Below, one piece after another: positions 16,694 through 25,355 of a DNA stretch of 64,000 bases. The stretch is from Paenibacillus hamazuiensis (GTDB lineage Bacteria > Bacillota > Bacilli > Paenibacillales > NBRC-103111), in NCBI RefSeq assembly GCF_023276405.1, contig NZ_JALRMO010000001.1, positions 7,851,501 to 7,915,500 on the forward strand, written 5' to 3'. A program made the translations under genes and the position numbers. The first letter of the stretch is position 1; every line of letters begins with the position of its first letter. The notes below the pieces were generated by a model. The model was not told the origin of the DNA. It ran no database searches and worked only from the letters and a program-made list of their open reading frames with translations.

Positions 16694-17785
16694 ATGCTGG
16701 AAAAAAACGGCCATGGCGGAGACTGGGCCACGGCGGCCGAGCTGTACGGGCACATGCCCGGGCAAGGGCTCGATTACAGCGCCAATATCAATCCGCTGGG
16801 GCCGCCCCCGGCGCTGCAGAGGCTGCTTGTGGAAGAGTGGGAGGCGATCGTGCGGTATCCGGACCCCGAGGTGCGCGAGCTGCGCTCCGCCCTTGCGGCG
16901 GTCCATCGGATAGCGGCCGAGGCGATCCTGGTTGGAAACGGGGCGGCGGAATTGATCGATCTTATTGTGCGATCGGTGACGCCCGGCACTGTGGCACTCG
17001 TCGAGCCGGCGTTTATCGAATACCGGGAAGCGGCGGAAAAATGCGGAGCGGAAGTGGTTCCCGTCTACACCCAAGCCGACAACAACTTTGTGCCCGATAT
17101 TTCGGCGCTGCTGGATGCGGCTGCGCGGGCGGATCTGCTGTTCCTCGGCCAGCCGAACAATCCGACGGGGACGCGCTGGGAGCGCAGCGGCCTTCATGAT
17201 CTGCTGGAGCATGCCGAACGGCACGGAACCGCTGTTGTGATGGACGAGGCGTTTATCGATTTTTTCCCCGACGAAGAGGATGTGACGCTAATCCGCGAGG
17301 CGGCGCAGCGAGCGAATGTGTTCGTCATTCGCTCGATGACGAAGTTTTATGCGATTCCCGGCCTGAGGCTCGGCTATGCGGCGGCGCATCCGGCCCGCAT
17401 TCAGGAGTTGAGACGGCTGCAGGTTCCGTGGAGCGTCAATCATTTCGCGCAAAAAGCCGGCGTTCTCGCCTTGCGCGACACGGACTACGCGGAGCGCACG
17501 AGGCGGCTCATAGCGACCGAGCGCGCTCGGCTGCTCGCCGAGCTGGCGAAGCTCGGCTGCCGGCCTTTCCATGGCGCGGCCAATTTCCTGCTCGTCCGGC
17601 TTGGCCAAGGGCATCCGGACGCGTCCGAGCTGCAGCGTCGGCTCGCCCGCCGAGGCATCTTGATCCGGCGCTGCGCCACGTTCCGCGGGCTGGACGACAC
17701 GTATTTCCGCATCGCCGTGCGGACGCGCGATGAGAACGAGCGGCTTATTGCCGCGCTTTCCGGCGCGCTGGAGGAAAGACGGTGA
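16694..17785 (+). CDS. cobD: L-threonine-O-3-phosphate decarboxylase CobD
   Basis: CobD makes aminopropanol phosphate for the nucleotide loop. The 363-residue protein is a fold-type I PLP enzyme related to histidinol-phosphate aminotransferases. It opens with HGGDWATAAELYGH and the substrate-loop DYSANINPLGPP. FLGQPNNPTGT and VVMDEAFIDFFPDE are the cofactor-binding parts. SMTKFYAIPGLRLGY carries the Schiff-base Lys217. Context between cobS and cobC makes CobD much more likely than HisC. The stop overlaps cobC as GTGA. Confidence 0.92.
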   Translation: MLEKNGHGGDWATAAELYGHMPGQGLDYSANINPLGPPPALQRLLVEEWEAIVRYPDPEVRELRSALAAVHRIAAEAILVGNGAAELIDLIVRSVTPGTVALVEPAFIEYREAAEKCGAEVVPVYTQADNNFVPDISALLDAAARADLLFLGQPNNPTGTRWERSGLHDLLEHAERHGTAVVMDEAFIDFFPDEEDVTLIREAAQRANVFVIRSMTKFYAIPGLRLGYAAAHPARIQELRRLQVPWSVNHFAQKAGVLALRDTDYAERTRRLIATERARLLAELAKLGCRPFHGAANFLLVRLGQGHPDASELQRRLARRGILIRRCATFRGLDDTYFRIAVRTRDENERLIAALSGALEERR

Positions 17786-18432
17786 GCCGGCGGATACCCG
17801 GAGCGGGCGGACATCCCGACGCAGCGAAGGAACCGGCCCCGGCTTGCCGCGTCATGCTCGTACGCCACGGCGTCACGGACTGGAACGCCGAGCGGCGTTA
17901 CCTCGGCCGCACCGACGAGCCGCTGAACGGACAGGGGCGACTCGAAGCGTCGGAGCTCGGCCGCAAGCTGGCGCTTCTTCGCTTTCAGGCGATCTACTCC
18001 AGCCCGCTTCAGCGGACAGCCGAGACGGCGGAGCTGATCCTGCAGGAGATGCAGGCGGCCGCCAAGGGGCTCTCACCACTCCACGCTATCGCATACGACG
18101 CCCGGCTGCGGGAAACGGACTTCGGCCGCATCGAGGGGCTCACTTACGAAGAAGCTTTGCGGGTTTGCCCGGAAGAGCTGATCGCCTGGTACGACCGTTT
18201 CGAAACGATACCTCCTCCGGGCGGAACAGAGTCCCTGAAGCAAATCTCAGAGCGCATGAATCTGTTTATGGCCGACATCGGCAAGCGGCATAACGGGCCG
18301 GTTCTTATCGTCTCACACGGCGGACCGATTCGCGCGTGGCTGGCACGCGCGCTGCACAAGCCTTTCTGGGACATCGCCGTCGGCCACGGCCAGACCTATG
18401 AGCTTGAGCTTGCAAAACAATTGTTTTCATAG
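17782..18432 (+). CDS. cobC: Adenosylcobalamin/alpha-ribazole phosphatase CobC
   Basis: CobC removes the 5'-phosphate from alpha-ribazole phosphate or adenosylcobalamin phosphate. The protein belongs to the histidine phosphatase superfamily. MLVRHGVTDWN contains the phospho-accepting His29. LQRTAETAELI and LRETDFGRIEGLTYEE follow, and VLIVSHGGPIRAWLA carries the second catalytic His near residue 175. The GTG start overlaps the cobD stop. A generic phosphoglycerate-mutase-like function cannot be excluded by sequence alone, but the neighbours favour CobC. Confidence 0.88.
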   Translation: MSRRIPGAGGHPDAAKEPAPACRVMLVRHGVTDWNAERRYLGRTDEPLNGQGRLEASELGRKLALLRFQAIYSSPLQRTAETAELILQEMQAAAKGLSPLHAIAYDARLRETDFGRIEGLTYEEALRVCPEELIAWYDRFETIPPPGGTESLKQISERMNLFMADIGKRHNGPVLIVSHGGPIRAWLARALHKPFWDIAVGHGQTYELELAKQLFS

Positions 18433-18440
18433 AAGGAGGG

Positions 18441-20012
18441 ATGAGCTTGAAGCGGGCCAAGACGATTATGATTCAAGGCACCGCCTCCGACGTGGGCAAA
18501 AGCGTGCTGACGACCGCGCTGTGCCGCATTTTTGTCCGGGACGGCCTGAAGGTGGCGCCCTACAAATCGCAAAACATGGCGCTCAACTCGTATGTCACCC
18601 TCGACGGCAAAGAAATCGGCCGTGCGCAGGGAGTTCAGGCGGAGGCATGCGGCATCGCGGCCACGACCGATATGAACCCGATTTTGATCAAGCCGACCCG
18701 GGAGATGACGGCGCAAATCGTCGTGCACGGCAAGCCGCACGAAGAGATGAGCGCGAGGCGGTACCGCGAGGAGTATTTGCCGCTCGCCGCAGGCATTGTC
18801 AAGGAAGCGCTCGAACGGCTTCGCTCGCAGTACGACGTCGTTGTGATCGAAGGGGCGGGAAGTCCCGCCGAAATCAATCTGAAAAGCCGCGACATCGTCA
18901 ACATGCGCATGGCGGAATGGGCGGACGCCCCCGTCGTGCTTGTCTCCGACATCGACCGCGGCGGCGTGTTCGCAAGCATCGTCGGCACGCTGGAGCTGCT
19001 TGAACCGCACGAGCGAAGCCGGGTGAAAGGGTTTATCATCAACAAATTCCGAGGGGACATCAGCTTGCTTCAGCCCGGGCTCGATTGGCTGGAACAGCGC
19101 ACCGGCATCCCGGTGCTCGGCGTGATCCCGCATCTGCCCAGCCTCGACATCGAAGCGGAGGATTCGGTTGTGCTGGAGCGGCCGCAGAGCGCTGCGGAAA
19201 CCGCCGGCAAAGACGTGGACATCGCCGTCATCCGTCTCCCTCGTATTTCCAACTTCACCGACTTCGATCCGCTTGCGGCCGAGCCTGATGTATCCGTCCG
19301 TTACGTGCAAAGCGCAGATCAGCTTCATGAGCCCGATATCGTCATTTTGCCCGGTTCGAAAAATACGCTGGACGATCTCGCCTTCCTGCGGCAATCCGGA
19401 CTTGCCGGAGCCATCGACCGGCTTGCGGCAAGCGGCTGCCGTCTCGTCGGCATCTGCGGAGGTTATCAAATGCTCGGCCGCAAGCTGAGCGATCCGTTTC
19501 AAGTCGAATCGGAGCAAGGGGAAGCGGAGGGACTCGGCTATTTGCCTCTGGAGACGCTATTTTATAAGGAAAAACGGACCGAAAGAGTCAGCGGCATCGT
19601 TGCCTGCAGACATCCCGAGTGGTCCGGCCGGCAAGGAATCCCCGTCGAAGGCTACGAAATCCACATGGGCCAAACGACGCGGCTGGAAGCGGTTCATTCG
19701 CTGTTTTCTCTGCAGGACCGCGAGGACGGAGCGATTTCGGAGGACGGGCGCATATGGGGGACGTACGTGCACGGCATTTTTCATAACGATGCGTTCCGCA
19801 GACACTGGCTCGACGGAGTTCGCAAAGCCAAAGGCCTGGAGGCGCTCGAAACGGTGCTTTCTTTCCGCAGCCGCCAATCCCTCGCCTTCGACCGGCTCGC
19901 AGAGCACGTCCGCGCGCATCTCGATATGAACAAGCTTTACGGCATCGCAGGCTTGGCTCCGTACGAAGCGGCATCGCAGAAAGAGGCTGCGGATTTACGG
20001 AAAAAACTTTAG
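18441..20012 (+). CDS. cobQ: Cobyric acid synthase CobQ/CbiP
   Basis: CobQ amidates side chains b, d, e and g of adenosylcobyrinate a,c-diamide. ATG 18441 follows AGAAGGAGGG. The protein of 523 residues opens with IMIQGTASDVGKSVLTTALCRIF (P-loop core GTASDVGKS). YKSQNMALNS and GRAQGVQAEACGI are family signatures. The C-terminal glutamine amidotransferase domain has LVGICGGYQMLGR with the nucleophile Cys, and GTYVHGIFHNDAFR with the catalytic His. It ends the cobalamin cluster; a terminator follows. Confidence 0.95.
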   Translation: MSLKRAKTIMIQGTASDVGKSVLTTALCRIFVRDGLKVAPYKSQNMALNSYVTLDGKEIGRAQGVQAEACGIAATTDMNPILIKPTREMTAQIVVHGKPHEEMSARRYREEYLPLAAGIVKEALERLRSQYDVVVIEGAGSPAEINLKSRDIVNMRMAEWADAPVVLVSDIDRGGVFASIVGTLELLEPHERSRVKGFIINKFRGDISLLQPGLDWLEQRTGIPVLGVIPHLPSLDIEAEDSVVLERPQSAAETAGKDVDIAVIRLPRISNFTDFDPLAAEPDVSVRYVQSADQLHEPDIVILPGSKNTLDDLAFLRQSGLAGAIDRLAASGCRLVGICGGYQMLGRKLSDPFQVESEQGEAEGLGYLPLETLFYKEKRTERVSGIVACRHPEWSGRQGIPVEGYEIHMGQTTRLEAVHSLFSLQDREDGAISEDGRIWGTYVHGIFHNDAFRRHWLDGVRKAKGLEALETVLSFRSRQSLAFDRLAEHVRAHLDMNKLYGIAGLAPYEAASQKEAADLRKKL

Positions 20013-20077
20013 AAGGTTAAAAGTTTGGAACATGAGTTATTCGCCATATTGATATGTAAGACGCTTTTCAAAATGAA

Positions 20078-20146
20078 ACGAGTGCGACAACGCGATCCGC
20101 CGGCTGCTGCGGACCTGCGGCTTTGTCGGCACTCGTCTTTTGTTTG
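20078..20146 (+). terminator. Intrinsic terminator after cobQ
   Basis: ACGAGTGCGACAA (20078-20090) pairs with TTGTCGGCACTCGT (20122-20135) with one bulged G, and a T-rich run follows. It ends the cobalamin operon 65 bp after cobQ. Confidence 0.8.
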
Positions 20147-20302
20147 TAAATGGCAAAAAACGGATGCCGGTGGATGAAATGGGGCAAACTACCCAGGAAA
20201 TTTAAGGTTTTATTGATTTATCCCGCTCTAAAAGGAAAATGACGAGCAATGTCGAATATATTTCCGTTAACTATATACCATTGGGATGAAAGTGGGTAGC
20301 CT

Positions 20303-21073
20303 ATGATCGAGTTTAAAAATGTTTCCAAGGTTTATCCTAACGGAACAGTCGGCTTGAACAACATTAACTTGACTATTCATAAAGGAGAATTTGTCGTCAT
20401 CGTCGGTTTGTCCGGCGCGGGCAAATCGACCATGCTGCGTTCGATCAACCGCCTTCATGAAATTACCGACGGTCAAATTCTCATCGACGGCAAATCGATC
20501 ACCGCGGCCAGCGGAGCGGAGCTTCGTCGCATGCGCCGGGATATCGGGATGATTTTCCAAAGCTTTAACCTTGTGAAACGTTCCTCCGTGCTCCGCAACG
20601 TGCTGTCGGGACGGGTAGGCTACCATTCCACGCTGCGCACCGTACTCGGATTGTTCCCGAAACACGATGTGGACCTTGCCCTCAAAGCGCTCGAGAGAGT
20701 CAATATCAAGGAAAAGGCGTATTCCCGCGCCGATGAATTGTCCGGCGGTCAGCAGCAGCGTGTCTCCATCGCCAGAGCGCTTGCGCAGGAGGCGAAAATC
20801 ATTTTAGCCGACGAGCCTGTCGCCTCCCTTGACCCTTTGACGACGCGCCAGGTTATGGACGACCTGAAACGAATCAACGAGGAGCTCGGCATTACAACGA
20901 TCGTCAACCTTCACTTTATCGATTTGGCACGGGAATATGCGACGCGGATCATCGGTTTGCGCGCCGGCCAAGTCGTATTCGACGGACCGGTTTCCGAGGC
21001 GACGGACGAAAAGTTTTCGGAAATTTACGGACGGGCGATCAAGAAGGACGAGCTGTTGGGGGTGGCGGACTGA
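20303..21073 (+). CDS. phnC: Phosphonate/phosphate-ester ABC transporter ATPase PhnC
   Basis: This is the ATP-binding subunit of a PhnCDE-type importer. Residues 35-43 are the P-loop [24 protein letters not shown] is the ABC signature, and [11 protein letters not shown] the Walker B. The segment [21 protein letters not shown] is typical of PhnC rather than other ABC ATPases. A weak GATGAAAGTGG site precedes ATG 20303. The stop overlaps the next start as TGATG. No C-P lyase or phosphonatase gene is present in the window, so the true substrate is open. Confidence 0.93.
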   Translation: MIEFKNVSKVYPNGTVGLNNINLTIHKGEFVVIVGLSGAGKSTMLRSINRLHEITDGQILIDGKSITAASGAELRRMRRDIGMIFQSFNLVKRSSVLRNVLSGRVGYHSTLRTVLGLFPKHDVDLALKALERVNIKEKAYSRADELSGGQQQRVSIARALAQEAKIILADEPVASLDPLTTRQVMDDLKRINEELGITTIVNLHFIDLAREYATRIIGLRAGQVVFDGPVSEATDEKFSEIYGRAIKKDELLGVAD

Positions 21074-21885
21074 TGGCCGATACCGGCAAAAAGCAAACCG
21101 GCGGGGCTGCGGCAGCCGTCCTGAAAAAGCCGGACCGCACCAAAACGTACCTCACTTTGATTTTGATCGTCGTGCTGCTTTGGGGCAGCGCTTATAAGAC
21201 GGACGCGAGCCTCACTTCGCTCTTTACCGGGACTCCGGAAATGGGTAAGCTGCTTGTGGAAATGGTACCGCCTGACTGGAGTTATCTGGATGTCATCTGG
21301 GGACCCATATTGGAAACAATTCAGATGGCGGTGGTCGGTACCACAATCGGCGCGCTGCTCGCCATCCCGATCGCTTTGTTTTCAGCAGGCAATGTGACGA
21401 AATCCCCATTGCTTATCTATGTATCCCGGATCATATTGAACCTGGTTCGTTCAATTCCCGACTTGTTGTTTGCCGCCGTATTCGTAGCTATATTCGGAAT
21501 TGGTCCAGTGGCAGGGGTACTTGCGCTTGTGTTTTTTTCCTTCGGTCTTGTAGCCAAGCTCTTATACGAGTCGATTGAAGCTATTGACCCGGGTCCTCTG
21601 GAAGCAATGACCGCGGTAGGTGCAAACAAGCTGCAGTGGATTCATTTCGGTGTCGTTCCGCAGGTGCTGGCACAGTTTACCGCCTACGTGCTCTATACGT
21701 TCGAAGTCAATATTAGAGCGGCCGCCGTGCTCGGTTTGGTCGGCGCCGGCGGGATCGGGCTTTTTCTGGACCGGACTCTCAACCAACTGCGGTATGATCG
21801 CACCTCCACGATCATCCTGGTGACGCTGGCTATCGTGCTTATCATCGATTACACGAGTACTAAACTTCGGGAGAAGCTGTTATGA
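21073..21885 (+). CDS. phnE: Phosphonate ABC transporter permease PhnE (first copy)
   Basis: The 270-residue protein is an inner-membrane permease with a charged N-terminal segment of about 30 residues and about five or six membrane helices. LNLVRSIPDLLFAAVFV is typical of PhnE. EAIDPGPLEAMTAVGANKLQWIHFGVVPQ is the EAA loop that contacts PhnC (core EAMTAVGANKLQWI). FEVNIRAAAVLGLVGAGGIG follows. It overlaps phnC by one base and the second permease by four bases. Confidence 0.92.
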   Translation: MADTGKKQTGGAAAAVLKKPDRTKTYLTLILIVVLLWGSAYKTDASLTSLFTGTPEMGKLLVEMVPPDWSYLDVIWGPILETIQMAVVGTTIGALLAIPIALFSAGNVTKSPLLIYVSRIILNLVRSIPDLLFAAVFVAIFGIGPVAGVLALVFFSFGLVAKLLYESIEAIDPGPLEAMTAVGANKLQWIHFGVVPQVLAQFTAYVLYTFEVNIRAAAVLGLVGAGGIGLFLDRTLNQLRYDRTSTIILVTLAIVLIIDYTSTKLREKLL

Positions 21886-22709
21886 GGAACGATACTTTGA
21901 AAACTTCGCCGCGCTATCGCATTCGATTTTGGCTAGTCGCCCTGTTTATTTTGTTAGTTTATATATGGTCATTTAGCGGAATAAAATTTTCCGGCATTAA
22001 GGAAACCGCCGGCCAGGTTTCTTATGCTATCCTGAAAGGATTGTTCAACCCTGACTGGAAATATGTCTACATACCTGAAGGGATGGGTTTTCTCCAGTGG
22101 CTTTCTGAAGGAGAAGACCTGATTACCAAGCTAATCGAAACGTTGGCGATCTCGATTCTGGGGACGTTCATTTCGGCAATATTGTGCGTGCCATTTGCTT
22201 TCTGGGCAGCCAATAATATGAGCAGATTCAAAGCGGTGACAGCGTCCGGTAAATTTATGTTGAGTTTGATCCGGACGTTTCCGGAACTGGTAATGGCGAT
22301 ATTGTTTATTAAAGCTGTAGGCCCTACTCCATTTGCAGGTGTGCTTGCTTTGGGGCTTCATTCCATCGGAATGCTTGGCAAACTGTACTCTGAGGCGCTG
22401 GAAAATATGGATTTAGGCCCGACGGAGGCGCTTACGGCTTGTGGTGCGAACCGTTTGCAAGTGCTATGGTTCGCCGTCATTCCGCAAGTGCTGCCGGAAT
22501 TCCTTTCATTCACGTTATACCGCTTTGAAATTAACGTACGCTCCGCATCCATTCTCGGGATGATCGGCGCCGGCGGTATCGGCACGCCGCTCGTTTTCGC
22601 CCTCGAAGCGAGGGGCTGGAGCCGCGTCGGCATCATCTTGCTCGGCATTATTGTACTTGTGACGATTATCGACTTGATCTCCGGTTATATCCGCAAGCGC
22701 TTGGTATAA
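21882..22709 (+). CDS. phnE: Phosphonate ABC transporter permease PhnE (second copy)
   Basis: A second 275-residue PhnE-like permease, so the channel is probably a heterodimer. It has LSLIRTFPELVMAILFIKAVG, the EAA loop ENMDLGPTEALTACGANRLQ, and FEINVRSASILGMIGAGGIG (each a PhnE hallmark in shortened form). The ATGA junction with the first permease suggests coupled translation. A terminator hairpin follows at 22742. The expected binding-protein gene phnD is not adjacent; a candidate lies at 25356-26330 on the other strand. Confidence 0.92.
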   Translation: MRNDTLKTSPRYRIRFWLVALFILLVYIWSFSGIKFSGIKETAGQVSYAILKGLFNPDWKYVYIPEGMGFLQWLSEGEDLITKLIETLAISILGTFISAILCVPFAFWAANNMSRFKAVTASGKFMLSLIRTFPELVMAILFIKAVGPTPFAGVLALGLHSIGMLGKLYSEALENMDLGPTEALTACGANRLQVLWFAVIPQVLPEFLSFTLYRFEINVRSASILGMIGAGGIGTPLVFALEARGWSRVGIILLGIIVLVTIIDLISGYIRKRLV

Positions 22710-22741
22710 TCCGGGCCGCTGACAATGAATATGTACCGATT

Positions 22742-22770
22742 GAGCGTTCCTCGTGGAGCGCTCTTTTTGT
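22742..22770 (+). terminator. Intrinsic terminator after phnE
   Basis: GAGCG (22742-22746) pairs with CGCTC (22759-22763), with a partly paired interior, followed by TTTTTGTTT. It ends the phnCEE operon. Confidence 0.7.
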
Positions 22771-22779
22771 TTGAAAAAA

Positions 22780-22803
22780 GAAAAAGCCCGACTTCCGTCG
22801 GGC
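22780..22803 (-). terminator. Intrinsic terminator for leftward transcription
   Basis: GCCCGAC (22786-22792) and GTCGGGC (22797-22803) form a perfect stem with a four-base loop. On the minus strand a T run follows. It would end transcription from the broken coiled-coil gene and the DUF2238 gene. Confidence 0.75.
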
Positions 22804-22824
22804 GGTCAATTATAATCTGCTTTT

Positions 22825-23015
22825 TTACTGTTCAATGTCGGCTTTCATTTTCAATTGCTCGCGGGTGGAGTATATCAATGCTATATTCGTGAATGTTTGA
22901 TCTGTAGGTGAATGTCTTCTCCTGTTGTTCCATCTTCGAGGCGAGCGCGGCGATGTCCTGCTTCAGTTCTTTTTTTGGTTTCTTCCAATTTGACGTTGGT
23001 TTGCTCCAGTATATG
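22825..23015 (-). pseudogene. Broken small coiled-coil gene
   Basis: Three minus-strand frames give consecutive pieces of one coiled-coil-like protein: LEQTNVKLEETKK, then ELKQDIAALASKMEQQEKTF, then TFTNIALIYSTREQLKMKAD ending in IEQ and a stop at 22825-22827. Two frameshifts are needed to join them, one next to an A run. No intact start is visible upstream. A terminator follows directly, so this was once a real gene. Function unknown. Confidence 0.6.
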
Positions 23016-23029
23016 CGTCTATCATACTA

Positions 23030-23665
23030 TTAAACTAATTTGCGAGCAATCATTCTCCTCATTCCGGCAGTAACCGACAACGCGATGATCGCTCCGTACA
23101 GCGCCAGCTCCATGTCGTGCTGCGTATCCCATTCGTCGCCTTGCGTGCCGATGAACAGCGTGCCGATCTCCGGAGCGACCAAATGAGCGACCCACATTTC
23201 AATCAGCTCGTAAAATGCGCCGGAAGCGAGGATGACAGTCGCTGAAAAAATATAAGCGGTCCCCCGCCCAAGCTTCGCATAACGCAGCAGAAACTCGAAA
23301 ATCGGATGCGCCAGCAGCAGGCCGTAGCAGAAATGAACGATCCGGTCGTAATTGTCCCTTGTCGACCCGGTGATGCTCTGCAGCCAAGCTTCGATCGGCA
23401 TGGAGCCGTAGGAGTAATGCGCCCCCCACGTATGCAGCGCCAAAAACAGCGCGGTCATCGCATACGAGCGATTGGAAAACGCGAACCTGCGATACGTTGC
23501 GGCAAGAGCGATAAGTGTGGCGAAAATGAGCAGATTTTCCAGGAACCAATCGTATCGGCTCGAAGGAGAGACAGCCATCCACCCCCAGAAGGCGCCGTAG
23601 ACGGCTGTCATGCACAGAAGAGCCCGATTGCTTCGCAGCGGCAAAGACGATGATAATGTGTTCAT
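23030..23665 (-). CDS. DUF2238/YjdF-like membrane protein
   Basis: The 211-residue protein has about six membrane helices. Motifs of the DUF2238 (YjdF) family are visible: LHTWGAHYSYGSMP, DNYDRIVHFCYGLLLAHP, a FYELIEMW segment and GTQGDEWDTQHDMELALYGA. The conserved His, Asp and Glu residues lie near membrane ends and may bind a metal or lipid, but the function is not known to me. It is divergent from the TetR gene, with a 172-bp shared upstream region. Confidence 0.85.
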   Translation of the reverse strand: MNTLSSSLPLRSNRALLCMTAVYGAFWGWMAVSPSSRYDWFLENLLIFATLIALAATYRRFAFSNRSYAMTALFLALHTWGAHYSYGSMPIEAWLQSITGSTRDNYDRIVHFCYGLLLAHPIFEFLLRYAKLGRGTAYIFSATVILASGAFYELIEMWVAHLVAPEIGTLFIGTQGDEWDTQHDMELALYGAIIALSVTAGMRRMIARKLV

Positions 23666-23737
23666 GCTGGATTCCCCTCTTTATTTCCAAATGCAGGTTA
23701 CGGATTTATTGTAAAATCGAAGCCGGATAAGGCGTAA

Positions 23738-23757
23738 GTACTAACTTGATCTAGTAC
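23738..23757. promoter_or_regulatory. Possible TetR operator dyad
   Basis: GTACT (23738-23742) and AGTAC (23753-23757) form an inverted repeat with a 10-bp spacer, just upstream of the tetR promoter and between the divergent DUF2238 and TetR genes. The position fits autoregulation. Only five bases per arm support it. Confidence 0.35.
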
Positions 23758-23764
23758 CTGCCCG

Positions 23765-23793
23765 TTGCTTTTTGCCGGAAAAAGTTGTATATT
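23765..23793 (+). promoter_or_regulatory. Sigma-A-type promoter of the TetR-map operon
   Basis: TTGCTT at 23765-23770 and TATATT at 23788-23793 are separated by exactly 17 bp. The GTG start lies 45 bp downstream. Confidence 0.55.
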
Positions 23794-23837
23794 TTATATC
23801 GACATATCAGTAGGTCAAAAAAAAGGAGGGACGCCGG

Positions 23838-24500
23838 GTGTCTCCACGAACGAAAGAGCAAAACGAGGAAATTCGCTGGATGAGAGTTCAGCAAATCATC
23901 AGGGCGGCGGCCGAAGTGTATTTGGATAAAGGGTACGTCATGGAAATGCGGGACGTTGCGGTGCATGCCGGTCTAGGCTACGGAACCGTATACCATTACT
24001 ACAGAAACAAGCTGCAGCTGTTTGACGATCTGTTCCACCATGCGCTGGATCAGGCAAAAACCGTCATCCATCATGCTTCGGAAAACAACCAGGGCACGGA
24101 GCTTAAGGAAATATGCAAACGGCTGGTGCAGCTTTGGGTCAAGGAACCGGCGGTGTTTATTTTGTATAAAATGGTGGCCGAAAATTTCCACCAGCTTCCG
24201 GATGAGCGTTATGACCTTGTGCTCGCGCGCTTTCAGGAGGAACTGTACCGTCCGATGGTGGAAGCGATGCAAAGACATGATTTTAATGAGAAACGGAAAC
24301 GGGCGAATGCGGGGAACGGATTTGAAGCACAGTCCGGGAATAACCCGAACGAATGGGCGGAACGGCGGATAAACGCTATGATCGGTGCGCTTGTCGGCTG
24401 TGCAGGCTTGTATATCCATCACCGGAACGATGCCAAGCACCTTGACGAGGTTGTCGATGTCCTGTTTGCCGGCTTCGGCGTATCGGAGGCGGAGTTATGA
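23838..24500 (+). CDS. TetR/AcrR-family transcriptional regulator
   Basis: The 220-residue protein is a TetR-type repressor. Residues about 15-60 hold the HTH, with QQIIRAAAEVYLDKGY and VAVHAGLGYGTVYHYYRNK, and the recognition helix ends in YHYYRNKLQLF. The rest is a ligand-binding domain of no obvious specificity. GTG 23838 follows AGGAGGG at good spacing. The stop overlaps the map start as ATGA, an unusual pairing that implies co-expression of an aminopeptidase with a regulator. Confidence 0.9.
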   Translation: MSPRTKEQNEEIRWMRVQQIIRAAAEVYLDKGYVMEMRDVAVHAGLGYGTVYHYYRNKLQLFDDLFHHALDQAKTVIHHASENNQGTELKEICKRLVQLWVKEPAVFILYKMVAENFHQLPDERYDLVLARFQEELYRPMVEAMQRHDFNEKRKRANAGNGFEAQSGNNPNEWAERRINAMIGALVGCAGLYIHHRNDAKHLDEVVDVLFAGFGVSEAEL

Positions 24501-25243
24501 TCATTCTTAAAACCCCTCATGAAATCGAACAGATGAAAAAAGCCGGAGCCGTCGTTGCCGAATGCCACAAGGCCATCGCTCCTTATGTCCGTCCGGGGGT
24601 CAGCACCCTTGAGCTGAACAATATCGTGGAGAAGCATATGACGAAGCTCGGGGCAAGACCCTACACCAAAGGATATAACGGCTACGCCTTTGCCACCTGT
24701 ACGTCCGTGAACGATGTCATTGCGCATGGCTTTCCGTCGGCAAAGCCGCTCAAGGAAGGGGATATCGTCAAAATCGACATCGTTGCCGAGCTTGACGGCT
24801 GGCTGGGCGATTCGGCCTGGTGTTATGCGGTTGGCCGCATATCGGAGGAGGCGCGGTCGCTTATGCAGGTAGCCAAGGAATGCCTGGATGCGGGCATTCG
24901 GCAAGCCGTCCCGGGGAACCGCCTCGGCGATGTTACTCACGCTATCCAGTCGCACGCCGAAGGGCACGGTTACTCGCTCGTACGGGATCTATTGGCCCAC
25001 GGCATCGGCCGTTCCCTGCACGAAGAGCCCAACTACATGCACGTCGGGCAGCCGGGCAAAGGCATTCGCCTCAAGGAAGGCATGGTGTTCACGATCGAAC
25101 CGATGCTTAACGCCGGAAGCCATCACATGTACATCGAAGCGGACGGGTGGACGGCAAGAACGGCCGACGGGAGCTTGTCCGCGCAATATGAGCATACGGT
25201 CGCGATTACGGCGGACGGGCCGGTCGTGCTTACCGAACAGTAA
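24497..25243 (+). CDS. map: Methionine aminopeptidase, type I
   Basis: The enzyme removes the initiator Met from new proteins. The 248-residue length is that of bacterial MetAP. The five metal ligands are in place: Asp in VKIDIVAELDGW and GDSAW, His in LLAHGIGRSLHEEP, Glu in FTIEPML, and Glu in QYEHTVAIT. The substrate His lies in NDVIAHGFPS. It is coupled to a TetR gene rather than to adk-secY-infA, so it is probably a second, accessory copy like MapB (inference). A terminator follows. Confidence 0.93.
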   Translation: MIILKTPHEIEQMKKAGAVVAECHKAIAPYVRPGVSTLELNNIVEKHMTKLGARPYTKGYNGYAFATCTSVNDVIAHGFPSAKPLKEGDIVKIDIVAELDGWLGDSAWCYAVGRISEEARSLMQVAKECLDAGIRQAVPGNRLGDVTHAIQSHAEGHGYSLVRDLLAHGIGRSLHEEPNYMHVGQPGKGIRLKEGMVFTIEPMLNAGSHHMYIEADGWTARTADGSLSAQYEHTVAITADGPVVLTEQ

Positions 25244-25289
25244 GCCCGTGCTTGCACCGCAGTAGCAGGTCAATCTATCGCAATGCGCA

Positions 25290-25320
25290 AAAAAACCGGG
25301 AGCCCCGCTCCCGGTTTTTA
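25290..25320. terminator. Bidirectional terminator between map and phnD
   Basis: ACCGGGAGC (25295-25303) pairs perfectly with GCTCCCGGT (25307-25315). An A run on the left and a T run on the right allow use by the two convergent genes. Confidence 0.85.
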
Positions 25321-25355
25321 AGTTTCGCTCGTGACCGATGTCACCAAGGATATGA

